In this document: positions 36,951 through 45,919 of the stretch, in pieces
Position numbering within the stretch: position 1 is the stretch's first letter
How the letters are laid out: each line of letters opens with the position of its first letter
From: JBCBDX01 sp038529265
GTDB taxonomy: Bacteria; Pseudomonadota; Alphaproteobacteria; Rhizobiales; Rhizobiaceae
DNA: 64,000 nucleotides
NCBI GenBank assembly: GCA_038529265.1
Contig: JBCBDX010000007.1
Span: 122,550 to 186,549, forward strand
Direction: 5' to 3'
Translations under genes and position numbers: made by a program
Notes under the pieces: model-generated
What the model was told of the DNA's origin: nothing
The model's input: the letters and a program-made list of their open reading frames with translations, nothing else
Databases searched by the model: none

Positions 36951-38828
36951 TTACTGCCCTAATGCCAAGCTGATGGCCTGTTGATTGACCGAAACGGGAA
37001 ACTCATTTTGAAGCTTGATGATGGACTGTTGGAAAATATCGTTGGCAATTCCTTGCGCCACTAGCTCTCCAAGGTTCTCATCTGCCTCGCTTTCCAAGGG
37101 GTCGGTGACGGCCGTCACACGAAAAATGAAACGACGCTCACCATCGATGGACCGCACAAATCCATTGGCATCGGGGCCAACAGAGAATAGCGACCGTACA
37201 CCGGCGCGTCCGAAGTCAGGGTCATCGGTCCGCCGCGCCAAACCAAATTTGGTCGTAAGCGTGTACCCGCCTTCTTCGGCAATCGAGCCTAGTATTCCAC
37301 CGGCATCCAATTGCGCAACGATGCTTTCCGCCGCTTCGTCGAGCAGGCGATTACGTTCGTCAGTCGTCCAGTCTTCAATCACTCGCTCACGTATTTCATC
37401 CAAAGTCCGAGCGCGCTCATCTTCGATTTCGGCAACTTCATACCAGAGAAAACCGTCCGGGGAGGCACTCAGTGGCGGATTTTCAGTATCGATGTCAGCT
37501 GTAAAAATCTCGCGCAGCAACTCGTTGGATTCGGGGAGACTAACTAGTTCACCGTCCTTGTCGCGGCCAGTCGCATCAACGGCCTCAATTGATATGACCG
37601 AAAGACGCTGGCTCGTCGCAGCTTCTTGCATAGTAGCGCCTGCAGCCCGGGCATCTTCGTAGGCATCGCTTACGTTCAGCAATATGTCATTTGCTTCAAC
37701 GAGCGCCAGAGTATCACGAAGTTCTGCTTCAACCTCTTCAAAGGGCTGTGTTTGTTCCGGGATTATTTCGGAAACCCAAACGAGAAGCGGACCGAACGTG
37801 CCGTCGACAACGTCAGACACGATACCCGCGTCTTCAAGACCAAATGCAGTCTCAGCAAGCGTTTGATCAGGCATAGTCAATTGAGTGAAAGTCCCGAGCG
37901 TAACATCGTCCATGCTGCGCCCCAACTCTGCGACAATTGCGTCAATGCTTGTTCCATCTGTGACGCGTGCACGGGCATCCAGCGCAGCCTCACGATCCGG
38001 GAAAACAAGTTGTAGAACTGTGCGCTGCTCAGGTTGACGGTAATTATCGATACGACGCTCATATTCCTCGCGCACCATGGATATATCGATAGCGCTTTCT
38101 TCCGCGAGGCTTTGCGGTGTTAATTCGACCAGCATGACAGAGCGGTATTCCGGCGCTCGATAGCGATCTGCATTGTCTTCGAAGTAGGCGGTCAAATCGG
38201 CATCTGAAGGCGTTTCAATTGCCACAATTTCTGCGTCTGAAATTTCAATTAGTTCAACATCGCGCGTTTGGCCTTGGTGGCGCTGTTGTTCATCCAGAAA
38301 AAAGCGCGGTGCTGCTATGCCATCGGACAGTGCTTCGATGATCTGTTGCCGACGTGTAGCGCTATTAATCGAGTCAATGAATTGTTCTTCGGTGATACGC
38401 TGTTGGCGCAGCTCAAAGCGCAATTGTTCACGGTTGAATTCACCGTTTGCGCGATAGAAGCTGGGATATAGCTCACCAATAGTAGCGGCTTGGCGCGCTT
38501 GCGAGGTGCCCAATCCCATAATCCGTGCTTGCTCGTCTAAAACAACGCCGGTGACGATTTGGTTCAGCACTTGATTATCAAGTCCAAACTGGCGCGCTTG
38601 GTCCGGCGATAAACGTCTACCGAATTGCTGGGAGAGTGTAAGGATCTGACGCTCATAGGCCAAGCGGTACTCTGCGGGCGTTACAGTGCTTTGGCCCGCC
38701 GTCACAACCGAGTTGGCACCAATCTGACCCGTTTGCCCCACGCCGAAAACCAAAAGACCCGCAATCAGAAGACCAAGCAGCGCTATACCGACCCATGAGC
38801 GCGACAACGAACGCAGCGCGTCTAACAT
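36951..38828 (-). CDS. ppiD: PpiD-like periplasmic folding chaperone / peptidyl-prolyl isomerase
   Basis: A 625-residue protein anchored by one helix near residues 12-34 (WVGIALLGLLIAGLLVFGVG), with a SurA_N-like domain next (AEYRLAYERQILTLSQQFGR). A weak parvulin-like middle follows (about residues 235-360), then a second related half. It assists outer-membrane and periplasmic protein folding near the Sec translocon. It heads the operon with trpD, trpC, moaC and moeA, and diverges from tpiA. Rotamase activity is uncertain because the parvulin motifs are degenerate. Confidence 0.88.
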   Translation of the reverse strand: MLDALRSLSRSWVGIALLGLLIAGLLVFGVGQTGQIGANSVVTAGQSTVTPAEYRLAYERQILTLSQQFGRRLSPDQARQFGLDNQVLNQIVTGVVLDEQARIMGLGTSQARQAATIGELYPSFYRANGEFNREQLRFELRQQRITEEQFIDSINSATRRQQIIEALSDGIAAPRFFLDEQQRHQGQTRDVELIEISDAEIVAIETPSDADLTAYFEDNADRYRAPEYRSVMLVELTPQSLAEESAIDISMVREEYERRIDNYRQPEQRTVLQLVFPDREAALDARARVTDGTSIDAIVAELGRSMDDVTLGTFTQLTMPDQTLAETAFGLEDAGIVSDVVDGTFGPLLVWVSEIIPEQTQPFEEVEAELRDTLALVEANDILLNVSDAYEDARAAGATMQEAATSQRLSVISIEAVDATGRDKDGELVSLPESNELLREIFTADIDTENPPLSASPDGFLWYEVAEIEDERARTLDEIRERVIEDWTTDERNRLLDEAAESIVAQLDAGGILGSIAEEGGYTLTTKFGLARRTDDPDFGRAGVRSLFSVGPDANGFVRSIDGERRFIFRVTAVTDPLESEADENLGELVAQGIANDIFQQSIIKLQNEFPVSVNQQAISLALGQ

Positions 38829-38956
38829 TGATTCAAATCTCCCAAATTTTTCTTCCGTTTACGTAGGCCAAGCGTAGAGCGCAAGCCAAGGTGCTCAACA
38901 GGTCTTCACCTTGCCTCAGAAAGAAGCTAACGCATCATCCCAAGGAGGACGCCAAA

Positions 38957-39724
38957 ATGACACCTGATATCAAGCCGCTGATCGCAGGCAACTGGAAAAT
39001 GAACGGCCTTTCTGGCGATTTGCCGACGTTGAAAGCGATTGCGACTGGCTCGGCTGGCATGAATACCGCCATTGATGCGGCAATTTGCGTTCCGGCAACA
39101 TTGTGCGAGCGTGCTGTATCGGCTGTAGAAGCGACAAGTCTAATCATCGGCGCGCAGGACTGTCATGCCGCTGAGAATGGTGCTCATACTGGTGATGTTT
39201 CAGCAGCTATGATTGTCGACTGTGGCGCGAGCGCCGTCATCGTTGGGCACTCGGAAAGACGAACCGACCATAGCGAAAGCGATATTGCTGTTATGGAAAA
39301 GGCGATTGCTGCAACAAAAGCCGGACTTACTGCAATCGTGTGCGTTGGTGAAACAAGAGAAGAACGCGAAGCAGGGCGCGCAACCGATGTTGTCGGGACC
39401 CAACTGTCCGGCTCGCTTTATGAGGACGTTTCAGCGGACAATATTGTCGTAGCCTACGAACCTGTCTGGGCAATTGGCACCGGTTTGGTGCCATCGGAGC
39501 AGGACATTGAGACAATGCATGGGTTCATTCGTGATTCTCTTGTCAGCCGCTATCCGTCCGAAGGTAACAAAATGCGCATTCTTTATGGCGGATCACTTAA
39601 ACCATCGAACGCAGAAGCGATTCTTGCCATTCACAACGTCGATGGCGGGTTGATTGGCGGTGCTAGCTTGAAATCGGAAGACTTCCTCGCCATCTGCGAG
39701 ATCGCTGCTGGCGCTACAACATAA
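38957..39724 (+). CDS. tpiA: triosephosphate isomerase
   Basis: A 255-residue glycolytic enzyme. IAGNWKMNGL has the active-site Lys, VIVGHSERR the electrophilic His, and VAYEPVWAIGTG the catalytic Glu; YGGSLKPSNA ends the phosphate site. The start is fixed by CAAGGAGG 8 bases before ATG 38957; an in-frame ATG at 38891 lacks this. It diverges from ppiD. Confidence 0.98.
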   Translation: MTPDIKPLIAGNWKMNGLSGDLPTLKAIATGSAGMNTAIDAAICVPATLCERAVSAVEATSLIIGAQDCHAAENGAHTGDVSAAMIVDCGASAVIVGHSERRTDHSESDIAVMEKAIAATKAGLTAIVCVGETREEREAGRATDVVGTQLSGSLYEDVSADNIVVAYEPVWAIGTGLVPSEQDIETMHGFIRDSLVSRYPSEGNKMRILYGGSLKPSNAEAILAIHNVDGGLIGGASLKSEDFLAICEIAAGATT

Positions 39725-39795
39725 AGTTTTGCCCAGTGTCTTGGCATTGATCGATGTTGCGTTTATTGCGACCGAAAATCTAGATTGAGTATGTG

Positions 39796-40224
39796 ATGGA
39801 AACCGTCCTTATTGTCATCCACCTGATGATTGTTCTTGCCCTGGTCGCTGTTGTGTTGATGCAGCGGTCCGAAGGTGGTGGCTTGGGAATTGGTGGCGGT
39901 GGTGGTAACTTTATGGCCTCACGTGCAGCAACAAATCCGCTCGCGCGCATTACAACTTATCTTGGCATTGCATTTTTCGTCACTTCAGTTTCGCTGGGCC
40001 TTTTGGCGCGTTATTCTGACAATGCTGGCGGTGTCCTGAACCAAATTCCATCCATTGGCGAGACACAAGAAGACGGTACGGTACCAACCGGCTCTGGTGG
40101 TGTTCTCGATCTGTTAGGTGGCGCGCCTTCAGAGTCTGACGTTTCGGCAGGTGATGGCAGCGCTGATGTTCCAACGGGATCGGAAGATAGCGGCAACACG
40201 GCTCCCGTCATTCCAAACCAATAA
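39796..40224 (+). CDS. secG: SecG, translocon subunit
   Basis: A 142-residue inner-membrane protein of SecYEG. Two membrane helices flank the conserved QRSEGGGLGIGGGG stretch. A Gly/Ser/Asp-rich C-terminal tail of about 65 residues is an extension often seen in alphaproteobacterial SecG. ATG 39796 directly follows a GTG that could also serve. It is 71 bases after tpiA and closed by a terminator. Confidence 0.95.
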   Translation: METVLIVIHLMIVLALVAVVLMQRSEGGGLGIGGGGGNFMASRAATNPLARITTYLGIAFFVTSVSLGLLARYSDNAGGVLNQIPSIGETQEDGTVPTGSGGVLDLLGGAPSESDVSAGDGSADVPTGSEDSGNTAPVIPNQ

Positions 40225-40245
40225 ATCAAGCCAACATTGGCTGGA

Positions 40246-40273
40246 AAGCCTGGCCATCGAGCCAGGCTTTTTT
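40246..40273 (+). terminator. intrinsic terminator after secG
   Basis: AAGCCTGGC (40246-40254) pairs with GCCAGGCTT (40261-40269), 6-base loop, followed by TTTT. Separates tpiA-secG from pyrG. Confidence 0.92.
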
Positions 40274-40341
40274 GTGCGCAAATGAAATTGATGCATTTTT
40301 CCTTTGCGCATTGCGGGGACTCGCTCTAGGGCTGAAATCCC

Positions 40342-41970
40342 ATGGCACGGTATGTTTTTATTACGGGTGGCGTGGTTTCCTCTCTCGGAAAAGGCGTAGC
40401 ATCTGCAGCGTTGGGCGCGCTTCTTCAAGCGCGCGGATATTCAGTTCGGCTGAAAAAGCTTGATCCCTATCTAAACGTGGATCCGGGAACGATGTCGCCC
40501 TATCAACACGGCGAAGTCTTCGTGACCGATGATGGTGCTGAGACCGATCTTGATCTGGGCCACTACGAACGCTTCACCGGTCGTTCGGCGAACCAGAACG
40601 ACAATATTACGACCGGTCGTATCTATCAAAACATTATCAGCAAGGAGCGGCGAGGGGATTATCTGGGCGCCACCGTTCAGGTCATTCCGCACGTAACCGA
40701 CGAAATCAAAGCCTTCGTTTTAGATGGGAACGAGAACTATGATTTCGTTCTTTGCGAAATTGGTGGTACTGCCGGTGACATTGAAGCAATGCCTTTCATG
40801 GAAGCTATCCGCCAACTCGGGAACGATCTTCCAAGAGGCAATGCCGTATATGTGCATCTGACATTGATGCCCTACATACCGGCGGCAGGTGAACTGAAAA
40901 CCAAGCCCACACAGCACTCTGTGAAGGAATTGCGTTCCATTGGTATAGCGCCGGATATTTTGCTCGTGCGGGCAGACCGCGAAATCCCTCAAGCTGAACG
41001 GCGCAAGCTTTCGCTATTTTGTAACGTGCGTGAGGCAGCGGTCATTCAGGCTCTGGATGTTAAAAATATCTACGACGTTCCCAAGGCCTATCATGATGAA
41101 GGGCTTGATCAGGAAGTGTTGGCAGCATTCGGCATCGATCCGGCACCTCAACCGCGCATGGAAGTCTGGGATGATGTCTGCAACCGTATTCACAACCCGG
41201 AGGGTGATGTCACCATCGCGATTGTCGGGAAATATACGGGGTTGAAGGACGCGTACAAATCCTTGATCGAAGCGCTGGCGCATGGTGGCATCGCAAACCA
41301 AACGCGGGTCAACATCGAGTGGATCGAGTCGGAGGTCTTTGAGAGCGAAGACCCGTCACCACATCTTGAAAAAGTGCACGGTATTTTGGTGCCTGGCGGT
41401 TTTGGTGCGCGCGGCGCCGAGGGCAAAATTAAAGCGGCAACATTTGCACGTGAGCATAAAGTCCCATACTTCGGCATATGTTATGGCATGCAGATGGCTG
41501 TTCTCGATGCTGCACGTAATTTGGCGGGCATTGATGATGCCAATTCCAGTGAGTTTGAACGACAAGGCACCAACGTTGTTGGCATCATGACCGAGTGGTT
41601 GAAGGGAAATCAGCTGGAAAAGCGTGAGGCCGCCGGTGATTTGGGCGGAACAATGCGGCTGGGTGCCTATCCACATCCGCTTAAGAAGGGCTCCCGTATA
41701 TCGGAGATTTACAACGCCGACAGCGTGAGCGAGCGCCATCGCCACCGATACGAAGTCAATGTTTCTTATAAAGATCAATTGGAAAAAGCGGGATTGGTCT
41801 TCTCAGGATTGTCGCCGGACGGTCTTTTACCGGAAACTATTGAATACGAGAACCATCCTTGGTTCATCGGTGTTCAATATCACCCGGAACTGAAGTCCCG
41901 CCCATTTGAGCCGCATCCGCTCTTTGCAAGTTTCATACGCGCTGCGATTGAACAAAGCCGCCTCGTGTGA
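40342..41970 (+). CDS. pyrG: CTP synthase
   Basis: A 542-residue enzyme making CTP from UTP with glutamine as nitrogen donor. The synthase half starts with ARYVFITGGVVSSLGKGVASAALG. The class I glutaminase half has the nucleophile Cys in PYFGICYGMQ and the His-Glu pair in VQYHPELKSRP. Length is standard (545 in E. coli). It is preceded by the secG terminator and has about 70 bases for its own promoter. A short CCTC-GTGT-GAGG hairpin with a T-run overlaps its end and may stop transcription weakly. Confidence 0.98.
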   Translation: MARYVFITGGVVSSLGKGVASAALGALLQARGYSVRLKKLDPYLNVDPGTMSPYQHGEVFVTDDGAETDLDLGHYERFTGRSANQNDNITTGRIYQNIISKERRGDYLGATVQVIPHVTDEIKAFVLDGNENYDFVLCEIGGTAGDIEAMPFMEAIRQLGNDLPRGNAVYVHLTLMPYIPAAGELKTKPTQHSVKELRSIGIAPDILLVRADREIPQAERRKLSLFCNVREAAVIQALDVKNIYDVPKAYHDEGLDQEVLAAFGIDPAPQPRMEVWDDVCNRIHNPEGDVTIAIVGKYTGLKDAYKSLIEALAHGGIANQTRVNIEWIESEVFESEDPSPHLEKVHGILVPGGFGARGAEGKIKAATFAREHKVPYFGICYGMQMAVLDAARNLAGIDDANSSEFERQGTNVVGIMTEWLKGNQLEKREAAGDLGGTMRLGAYPHPLKKGSRISEIYNADSVSERHRHRYEVNVSYKDQLEKAGLVFSGLSPDGLLPETIEYENHPWFIGVQYHPELKSRPFEPHPLFASFIRAAIEQSRLV

Positions 41971-42542
41971 GGGCCTTTTTCATCAAGTGACAAGGCGTGA
42001 GTGACACCTGTTTAACTACACCAGTTAATTGAGCTCTAAAGCTCCCTCGCTAAATGCCTCGTGCGAGCACGGGACTTTTCGGGTGAATCACCTTACGTCG
42101 CTTGTTGTTATATGTGCCAGAGACAGGCGTGGTCAGTTTGCCTTGCTTGGCGCGTTGCGGATGCCGCTGCAATTGCAAGCGTGCGAGAAGCAAATCTGCA
42201 AGACTGGAATCTACAGGCCTCGCAATTTGCTTGGAGCCAATTACTTGGCTAAGAGCATTATGATGATCGACGCTCAGGCACCGGTTGCTGACAGGTCCGC
42301 CTATACAGCAATTGTTGTTGGACGTATGTGGCTAGGCGACGGCCCAACCCTTGTGGTCAAATCTGACTACGCAGCAACCGACTTGCCCGTTCCTGCAGGT
42401 CTCGGCGGGACGAAAACCACGCTCGTTGAATGATGGCTTGCCGCGCGAAATTGAAGCATCTGGCGCATTAGACAGTTGTTACTTGGGGTCTATCTCCGCT
42501 AAGGCGTAGCGAAGATTTTGCAGACTACCTGAGGACGAACCA
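41971..42542. other. 572-base stretch with no recognised gene
   Basis: Between pyrG and the TRAP genes no known family is seen on either strand. The plus strand has two overlapping open frames (42061-42252 and 42029-42433), neither with a convincing ribosome site for the long form. The second ends in a 57-residue piece that could be a small protein (see separate entry). The last 70 bases hold the leader of dctP with GAGGA before its TTG start. It may be a decayed gene or an untranslated region. Confidence 0.5.
42260..42433 (+). CDS. possible small hypothetical protein, or remnant of a longer gene
   Basis: A 57-residue open frame starting at the double ATG 42260/42263 with AAGAGC 5 bases upstream. 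Its sequence is hydrophilic with one beta-rich stretch (AYTAIVVGRMWLGDGPTLVV) and a Pro/Gly C-terminus. It matches no family I know. The frame remains open upstream to 42029, so it could be the tail of a decayed gene. Low confidence that it is expressed. Confidence 0.25.
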   Translation: MMIDAQAPVADRSAYTAIVVGRMWLGDGPTLVVKSDYAATDLPVPAGLGGTKTTLVE

Positions 42543-43562
42543 TTGAAGATTGTATTCGCGGCCCTTGCGCTTGTTTTGGCGGCTATTTTGGGTGCAAGCC
42601 ACGCCACTGCACAGGATGTGACATTGCGTGTGCACCATTTTATGTCGTCGAGGGCACCATTGCATGCCAATTTTCTGCTGCCTTGGGCTGACCGTCTGTC
42701 GGAGGCAAGCGATGGACGCATCAAAGTCGAAGTTTTTGAAAGCATGTCATTGGGAGGCGGCCCTGCCGACCTTTACGGTCAGGCTGCCGACGGTGCGGTC
42801 GATATCATCCTGACGCTGCCCGGATATACACCCGGACGGTTTGATGAACTCGAGGTCTTTGAGCTTCCGTTTATGATGCGTGATGCGACGGCGACATCGG
42901 GTGCGCTTTACGATTTGATTTCAACGCGTCTGCAAGACACGGAACTGGATGAGACACGAATATTGGCCGCTTGGGTGCACGGGCCGGGCATCATCCATGC
43001 TAACGAGCCAATCAATAGCCTAGAGGACATCGCGGGCATGGAGTTGCGTGGACCTACCCGCTTGGTGACAGATCTGTTGGGCGAACTAGGTGCAACACCG
43101 GTTGGCATGCCGCTGCCGGCAATTCCCGAGAACTTGGCCAAGGGCGTCATTTCCGGTGCTGTGGTGCCGTGGGAAATTGTTCCGTCGATACGTCTTCAAG
43201 AGTTGGTCAACAATCACACTGAACTTTCCGGCGATCGTGCGCTCTACACGGCGACCTTTATTCTGGCCATGAATTGGGATAGTTACGATGCGATGCCGGA
43301 GGACTTGCGTAACATTCTGGATGAGGAAACCGGCAAAGCTCTTTCATTGCAAGCAAGTGGTATTGTTTTGGCAGGCGACGCAAAAGGCCGAGAACTCTCC
43401 GGTAGCAATAATATCGTTACACTCGATGAAGCTGAAACTGCGCGTTGGGTGGAGGCGGCACAGCCGGTCTATGATCGCTTTATATCGCGCGCAGCTGATG
43501 AAGGGTTTGATGGAGCTGCCGCTATTGCCGAGGCCAATGCGCTGATATCCGCTAACGAGTGA
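42543..43562 (+). CDS. dctP: TRAP transporter solute-binding protein (DctP family)
   Basis: A 339-residue periplasmic binding protein. The signal peptide is MKIVFAALALVLAAILGASHATA (cleaved before QDVTL). The DctP fold blocks LRVHHFMSSRAPLH, ELPFMMRDA, LRGPTRLVTDLLGELGATPVGMPLPAIPENLAKGVI are visible. In this family an Arg in the last block contacts the carboxylate of the ligand. Start is TTG 42543 with GAGGA 8 bases upstream. It is coupled to dctQ by overlap. The substrate (probably a carboxylate) is unknown. Confidence 0.94.
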   Translation: MKIVFAALALVLAAILGASHATAQDVTLRVHHFMSSRAPLHANFLLPWADRLSEASDGRIKVEVFESMSLGGGPADLYGQAADGAVDIILTLPGYTPGRFDELEVFELPFMMRDATATSGALYDLISTRLQDTELDETRILAAWVHGPGIIHANEPINSLEDIAGMELRGPTRLVTDLLGELGATPVGMPLPAIPENLAKGVISGAVVPWEIVPSIRLQELVNNHTELSGDRALYTATFILAMNWDSYDAMPEDLRNILDEETGKALSLQASGIVLAGDAKGRELSGSNNIVTLDEAETARWVEAAQPVYDRFISRAADEGFDGAAAIAEANALISANE

Positions 43563-44221
43563 ACGTGCAAAGCAACAGCCAAGCTACAGCAGCCGACGGC
43601 CCGGTGTTCAAGTATGCTGAGCGCATCGCAAATGCTGTTGCCAGCGGTGTGGCTCTTATCGGTGGACTTGGGTTGCTTTTTGCCATTCTTGTGACTTGCC
43701 TGAGCGTGGCCCTGAAGACGGCCCGCAGGGTGGCTGATCAGTTCTTTGAAAGCGCAACTGTTGGCGAAACCTTACCTTGGTTGCGCCCCATCCTCGGAGA
43801 AGAGGAGTTGGTGGTCTTTGGTGTTGGCTTGGCCGTTTTTGCGGCTCTGCCGTGGGTGATGCTCCAAAAGGGTCACATCACGGTCGATCTCTTCAAGTCA
43901 GCTTTCAACGAGCGTCTCAATCGCGTTCTCGATTTGTTGGGCGATATCGCTATCACATTTACTGCCCTTTTGATCTTCACACGACAATGGAACCTTGTTT
44001 TCAAGCCACCAAGACGGAGCCAAGAGCCGTTTTTTGATCTATTGTTGACAGGCGATTTTGCAACGGCATTTGGGCGTTTGAATGATGCCGAAGAGAGCCA
44101 GGTACTGGGACTTCCCCTTTGGCCGGGCTATGTCATCGCCCAACTCTGCGTTGGAGTGTTTTTGCTGATCTGTCTGTTTTGCATTTGGCGCAGCGCTCGA
44201 ACCCTCCTGGCTCACAGTTAG
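43559..44221 (+). CDS. dctQ: TRAP transporter small permease (DctQ family)
   Basis: A 220-residue inner-membrane protein with four hydrophobic segments: about residues 30-52, a second before LQKGHITVDLF, a third around DIAITFTALLIF, a fourth at the C-terminus. LQKGHITVDLFKS is the DctQ signature. The roughly 35-residue insertion before EEELVVFGVG and another between helices 3 and 4 make it longer than typical (about 170). Start GTG 43559 overlaps the dctP stop by four bases. Confidence 0.9.
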   Translation: MNVQSNSQATAADGPVFKYAERIANAVASGVALIGGLGLLFAILVTCLSVALKTARRVADQFFESATVGETLPWLRPILGEEELVVFGVGLAVFAALPWVMLQKGHITVDLFKSAFNERLNRVLDLLGDIAITFTALLIFTRQWNLVFKPPRRSQEPFFDLLLTGDFATAFGRLNDAEESQVLGLPLWPGYVIAQLCVGVFLLICLFCIWRSARTLLAHS

Positions 44222-44230
44222 GCATTTGCA

Positions 44231-45577
44231 GTGGTCGATTTTCTCAATGCGTCACTAACACCATTCCAACTGGGTATGCTTGGTTTTCCACTTATGCTCT
44301 TGCTGGCCGCTATGCGTATTCCTTTGGCCGCTGCCATGATGCTCGTGGGTCTTGCTGGTACCTATGTGCTGTCGGGTGACATGCGCATGATGGATAACCA
44401 ATTGAAGACATTCGCATATCGAACTTTCTCTAACTACTCTTTATCGATCATCCCGCTCTTCCTTCTGATGAGTGAATTTGCAACGCGTGGAGGAATGTCG
44501 TCAGCCCTGTTTAAGGCAGCCGAAGCATGGCTGGGGCACAGGCGTGGCGGGTTGGCCTATGCATCTATTGGCGCATCGGCTGGTTTTGGCGCGGTATGTG
44601 GTTCGTCATTGGCAACGGCTTCATCCATGGGAAGGGTCGCGTTGCCTGAGCTTCAACGTTCCGGATATTCTGGGGCTTTATCGACCGGTGCGCTGGCTGC
44701 TGGTGGGACGCTCGGCATTTTAATTCCACCTTCAATTGTTCTGGTAATATACGCAATTTTAGCCGAGCAGAATATCGAGAAACTCTTCACAGCCGCGTTG
44801 ATTCCCGGAGTGATTGCGGTGGCGGGCTACTTTGTCACGATTGCTGTTTACACGCGTTTAAACGACAATTGGGGTCAGCGATTAGATCGTTTGCCCTATC
44901 GGCAGCGATTTCGTGCACTGGGGCCTGTTTGGCCGGTCTTGTTGATTTTTACGGTGGTGATTGGCGGTATTTACGCAGGCTTCTTTTCGCCGACCGCAGC
45001 TGCTGCAATTGGTGCTGCCGGCACGGGGTTGGTTGCCTTGATGAATAGGAGCCTCAATTTTCAGACACTTAAGGAGGCTCTTCTTGGTAACGCTCGCAAT
45101 ACAGGAATGATCTTTTTTATCGTGTTGGCTGCCGCCATGTTCAATTCCTTCCTGGCGTCAGCACAAGTGCCACAAACACTGGCATCCTTTTTTCTAGAAG
45201 GCGATTATAACCCTTGGACCATCTTGTTTATTATTCTTCTGCTTTACCTTGTGCTCGGCATGGTGATGGATTCGCTTGCCATGATTTTTTTGACAGTACC
45301 GATCTTCGTACCCATTGTGACACAGTTGGATTTTGGGCTTTCACCAGAAGAGGTCGGTATCTGGTTTGGGATCTTGGTGCTCATGGCAGTGGAAATCGGC
45401 CTGATTACTCCTCCAGTTGGGCTAAACCTGTTTGTGATCAATTCGCTCGCCAAGGATGTATCAATTGGGCAGACCTATCGTGGCGCTCTGCCCTTTGTTG
45501 TTTCTGATATGGCCCGTATCGGCCTGTTGGCGGCGTTCCCGGCCCTGACACTTATGCTTGTCCGTTGGCTCTATTAG
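44231..45577 (+). CDS. dctM: TRAP transporter large permease (DctM family)
   Basis: A 448-residue inner-membrane protein with about 12 helices, the sodium-driven transport subunit. IIPLFLLMSEFATRGGMS, FGAVCGSSLATASSMGRVALPELQRSGY, GGTLGILIPPSIVLVIYAI and GLITPPVGLNLFVIN are the family blocks. Start GTG 44231 lies 10 bases after dctQ. It completes the three-gene TRAP operon, which ends 3 bases from the convergent Lar-like gene. Confidence 0.95.
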   Translation: MVDFLNASLTPFQLGMLGFPLMLLLAAMRIPLAAAMMLVGLAGTYVLSGDMRMMDNQLKTFAYRTFSNYSLSIIPLFLLMSEFATRGGMSSALFKAAEAWLGHRRGGLAYASIGASAGFGAVCGSSLATASSMGRVALPELQRSGYSGALSTGALAAGGTLGILIPPSIVLVIYAILAEQNIEKLFTAALIPGVIAVAGYFVTIAVYTRLNDNWGQRLDRLPYRQRFRALGPVWPVLLIFTVVIGGIYAGFFSPTAAAAIGAAGTGLVALMNRSLNFQTLKEALLGNARNTGMIFFIVLAAAMFNSFLASAQVPQTLASFFLEGDYNPWTILFIILLLYLVLGMVMDSLAMIFLTVPIFVPIVTQLDFGLSPEEVGIWFGILVLMAVEIGLITPPVGLNLFVINSLAKDVSIGQTYRGALPFVVSDMARIGLLAAFPALTLMLVRWLY

Positions 45578-45579
45578 CC

Positions 45580-45801
45580 TCAGCCGACGGCAGCTATCGG
45601 CGCATCTGCGTTTTCGCGTGCATATAAGTTCCATTCCCGAAGAGCCATTTGAGCGGTCGTAGCTACAGGCCCGACTGCTCTACAATCGGGGCATTGTCCT
45701 GCCTGCAGATTATTGTGTTCGTGATCGGGATAGATTGGAAAGACACCCACGAATGGTGAATGGCAAAATGGGCAGGGTTCAACTGGCTGAGCGATTTTCA
45801 T
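45580..45801 (-). CDS. Lar-like small zinc-ribbon protein
   Basis: A 73-residue protein (or 85 if the GTG at 45837 is used). Two CxxC knuckles, PCPFCHS and CPDCRAVGP, are followed by ALREWNLYA. This spacing of CPFC, C-x2-C-x-GP and a C-terminal W-N matches the restriction-alleviation (Lar) family, which in phages and the Rac prophage modulates type I restriction-modification. AGAGG lies 12 bases upstream of ATG 45801. No restriction system or phage genes are seen nearby, so function in this chromosome is open. Confidence 0.6.
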   Translation of the reverse strand: MKIAQPVEPCPFCHSPFVGVFPIYPDHEHNNLQAGQCPDCRAVGPVATTAQMALREWNLYARENADAPIAAVG

Positions 45802-45919
45802 GGTGCATTTCAACCTCTGATTCGATTTGTCCGCCACGTGCAGATTAGAGCGTTATCACTCATAGGTTGCAATAGGCCTTTTTGAGATTTCACAGAAGAC
45901 GCCGTCAAAGAGAGGAGGT

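Noticed and set aside
37015..37662. 215-codon plus-strand open frame opposite ppiD
   Set aside because: Antisense of the ppiD coding region, Ser-rich and without motif.
41957..41978. Terminator overlapping the pyrG stop
   Set aside because: The 4-bp CCTC/GAGG stem is short although a T-run follows; it may contribute but is not a sound call.
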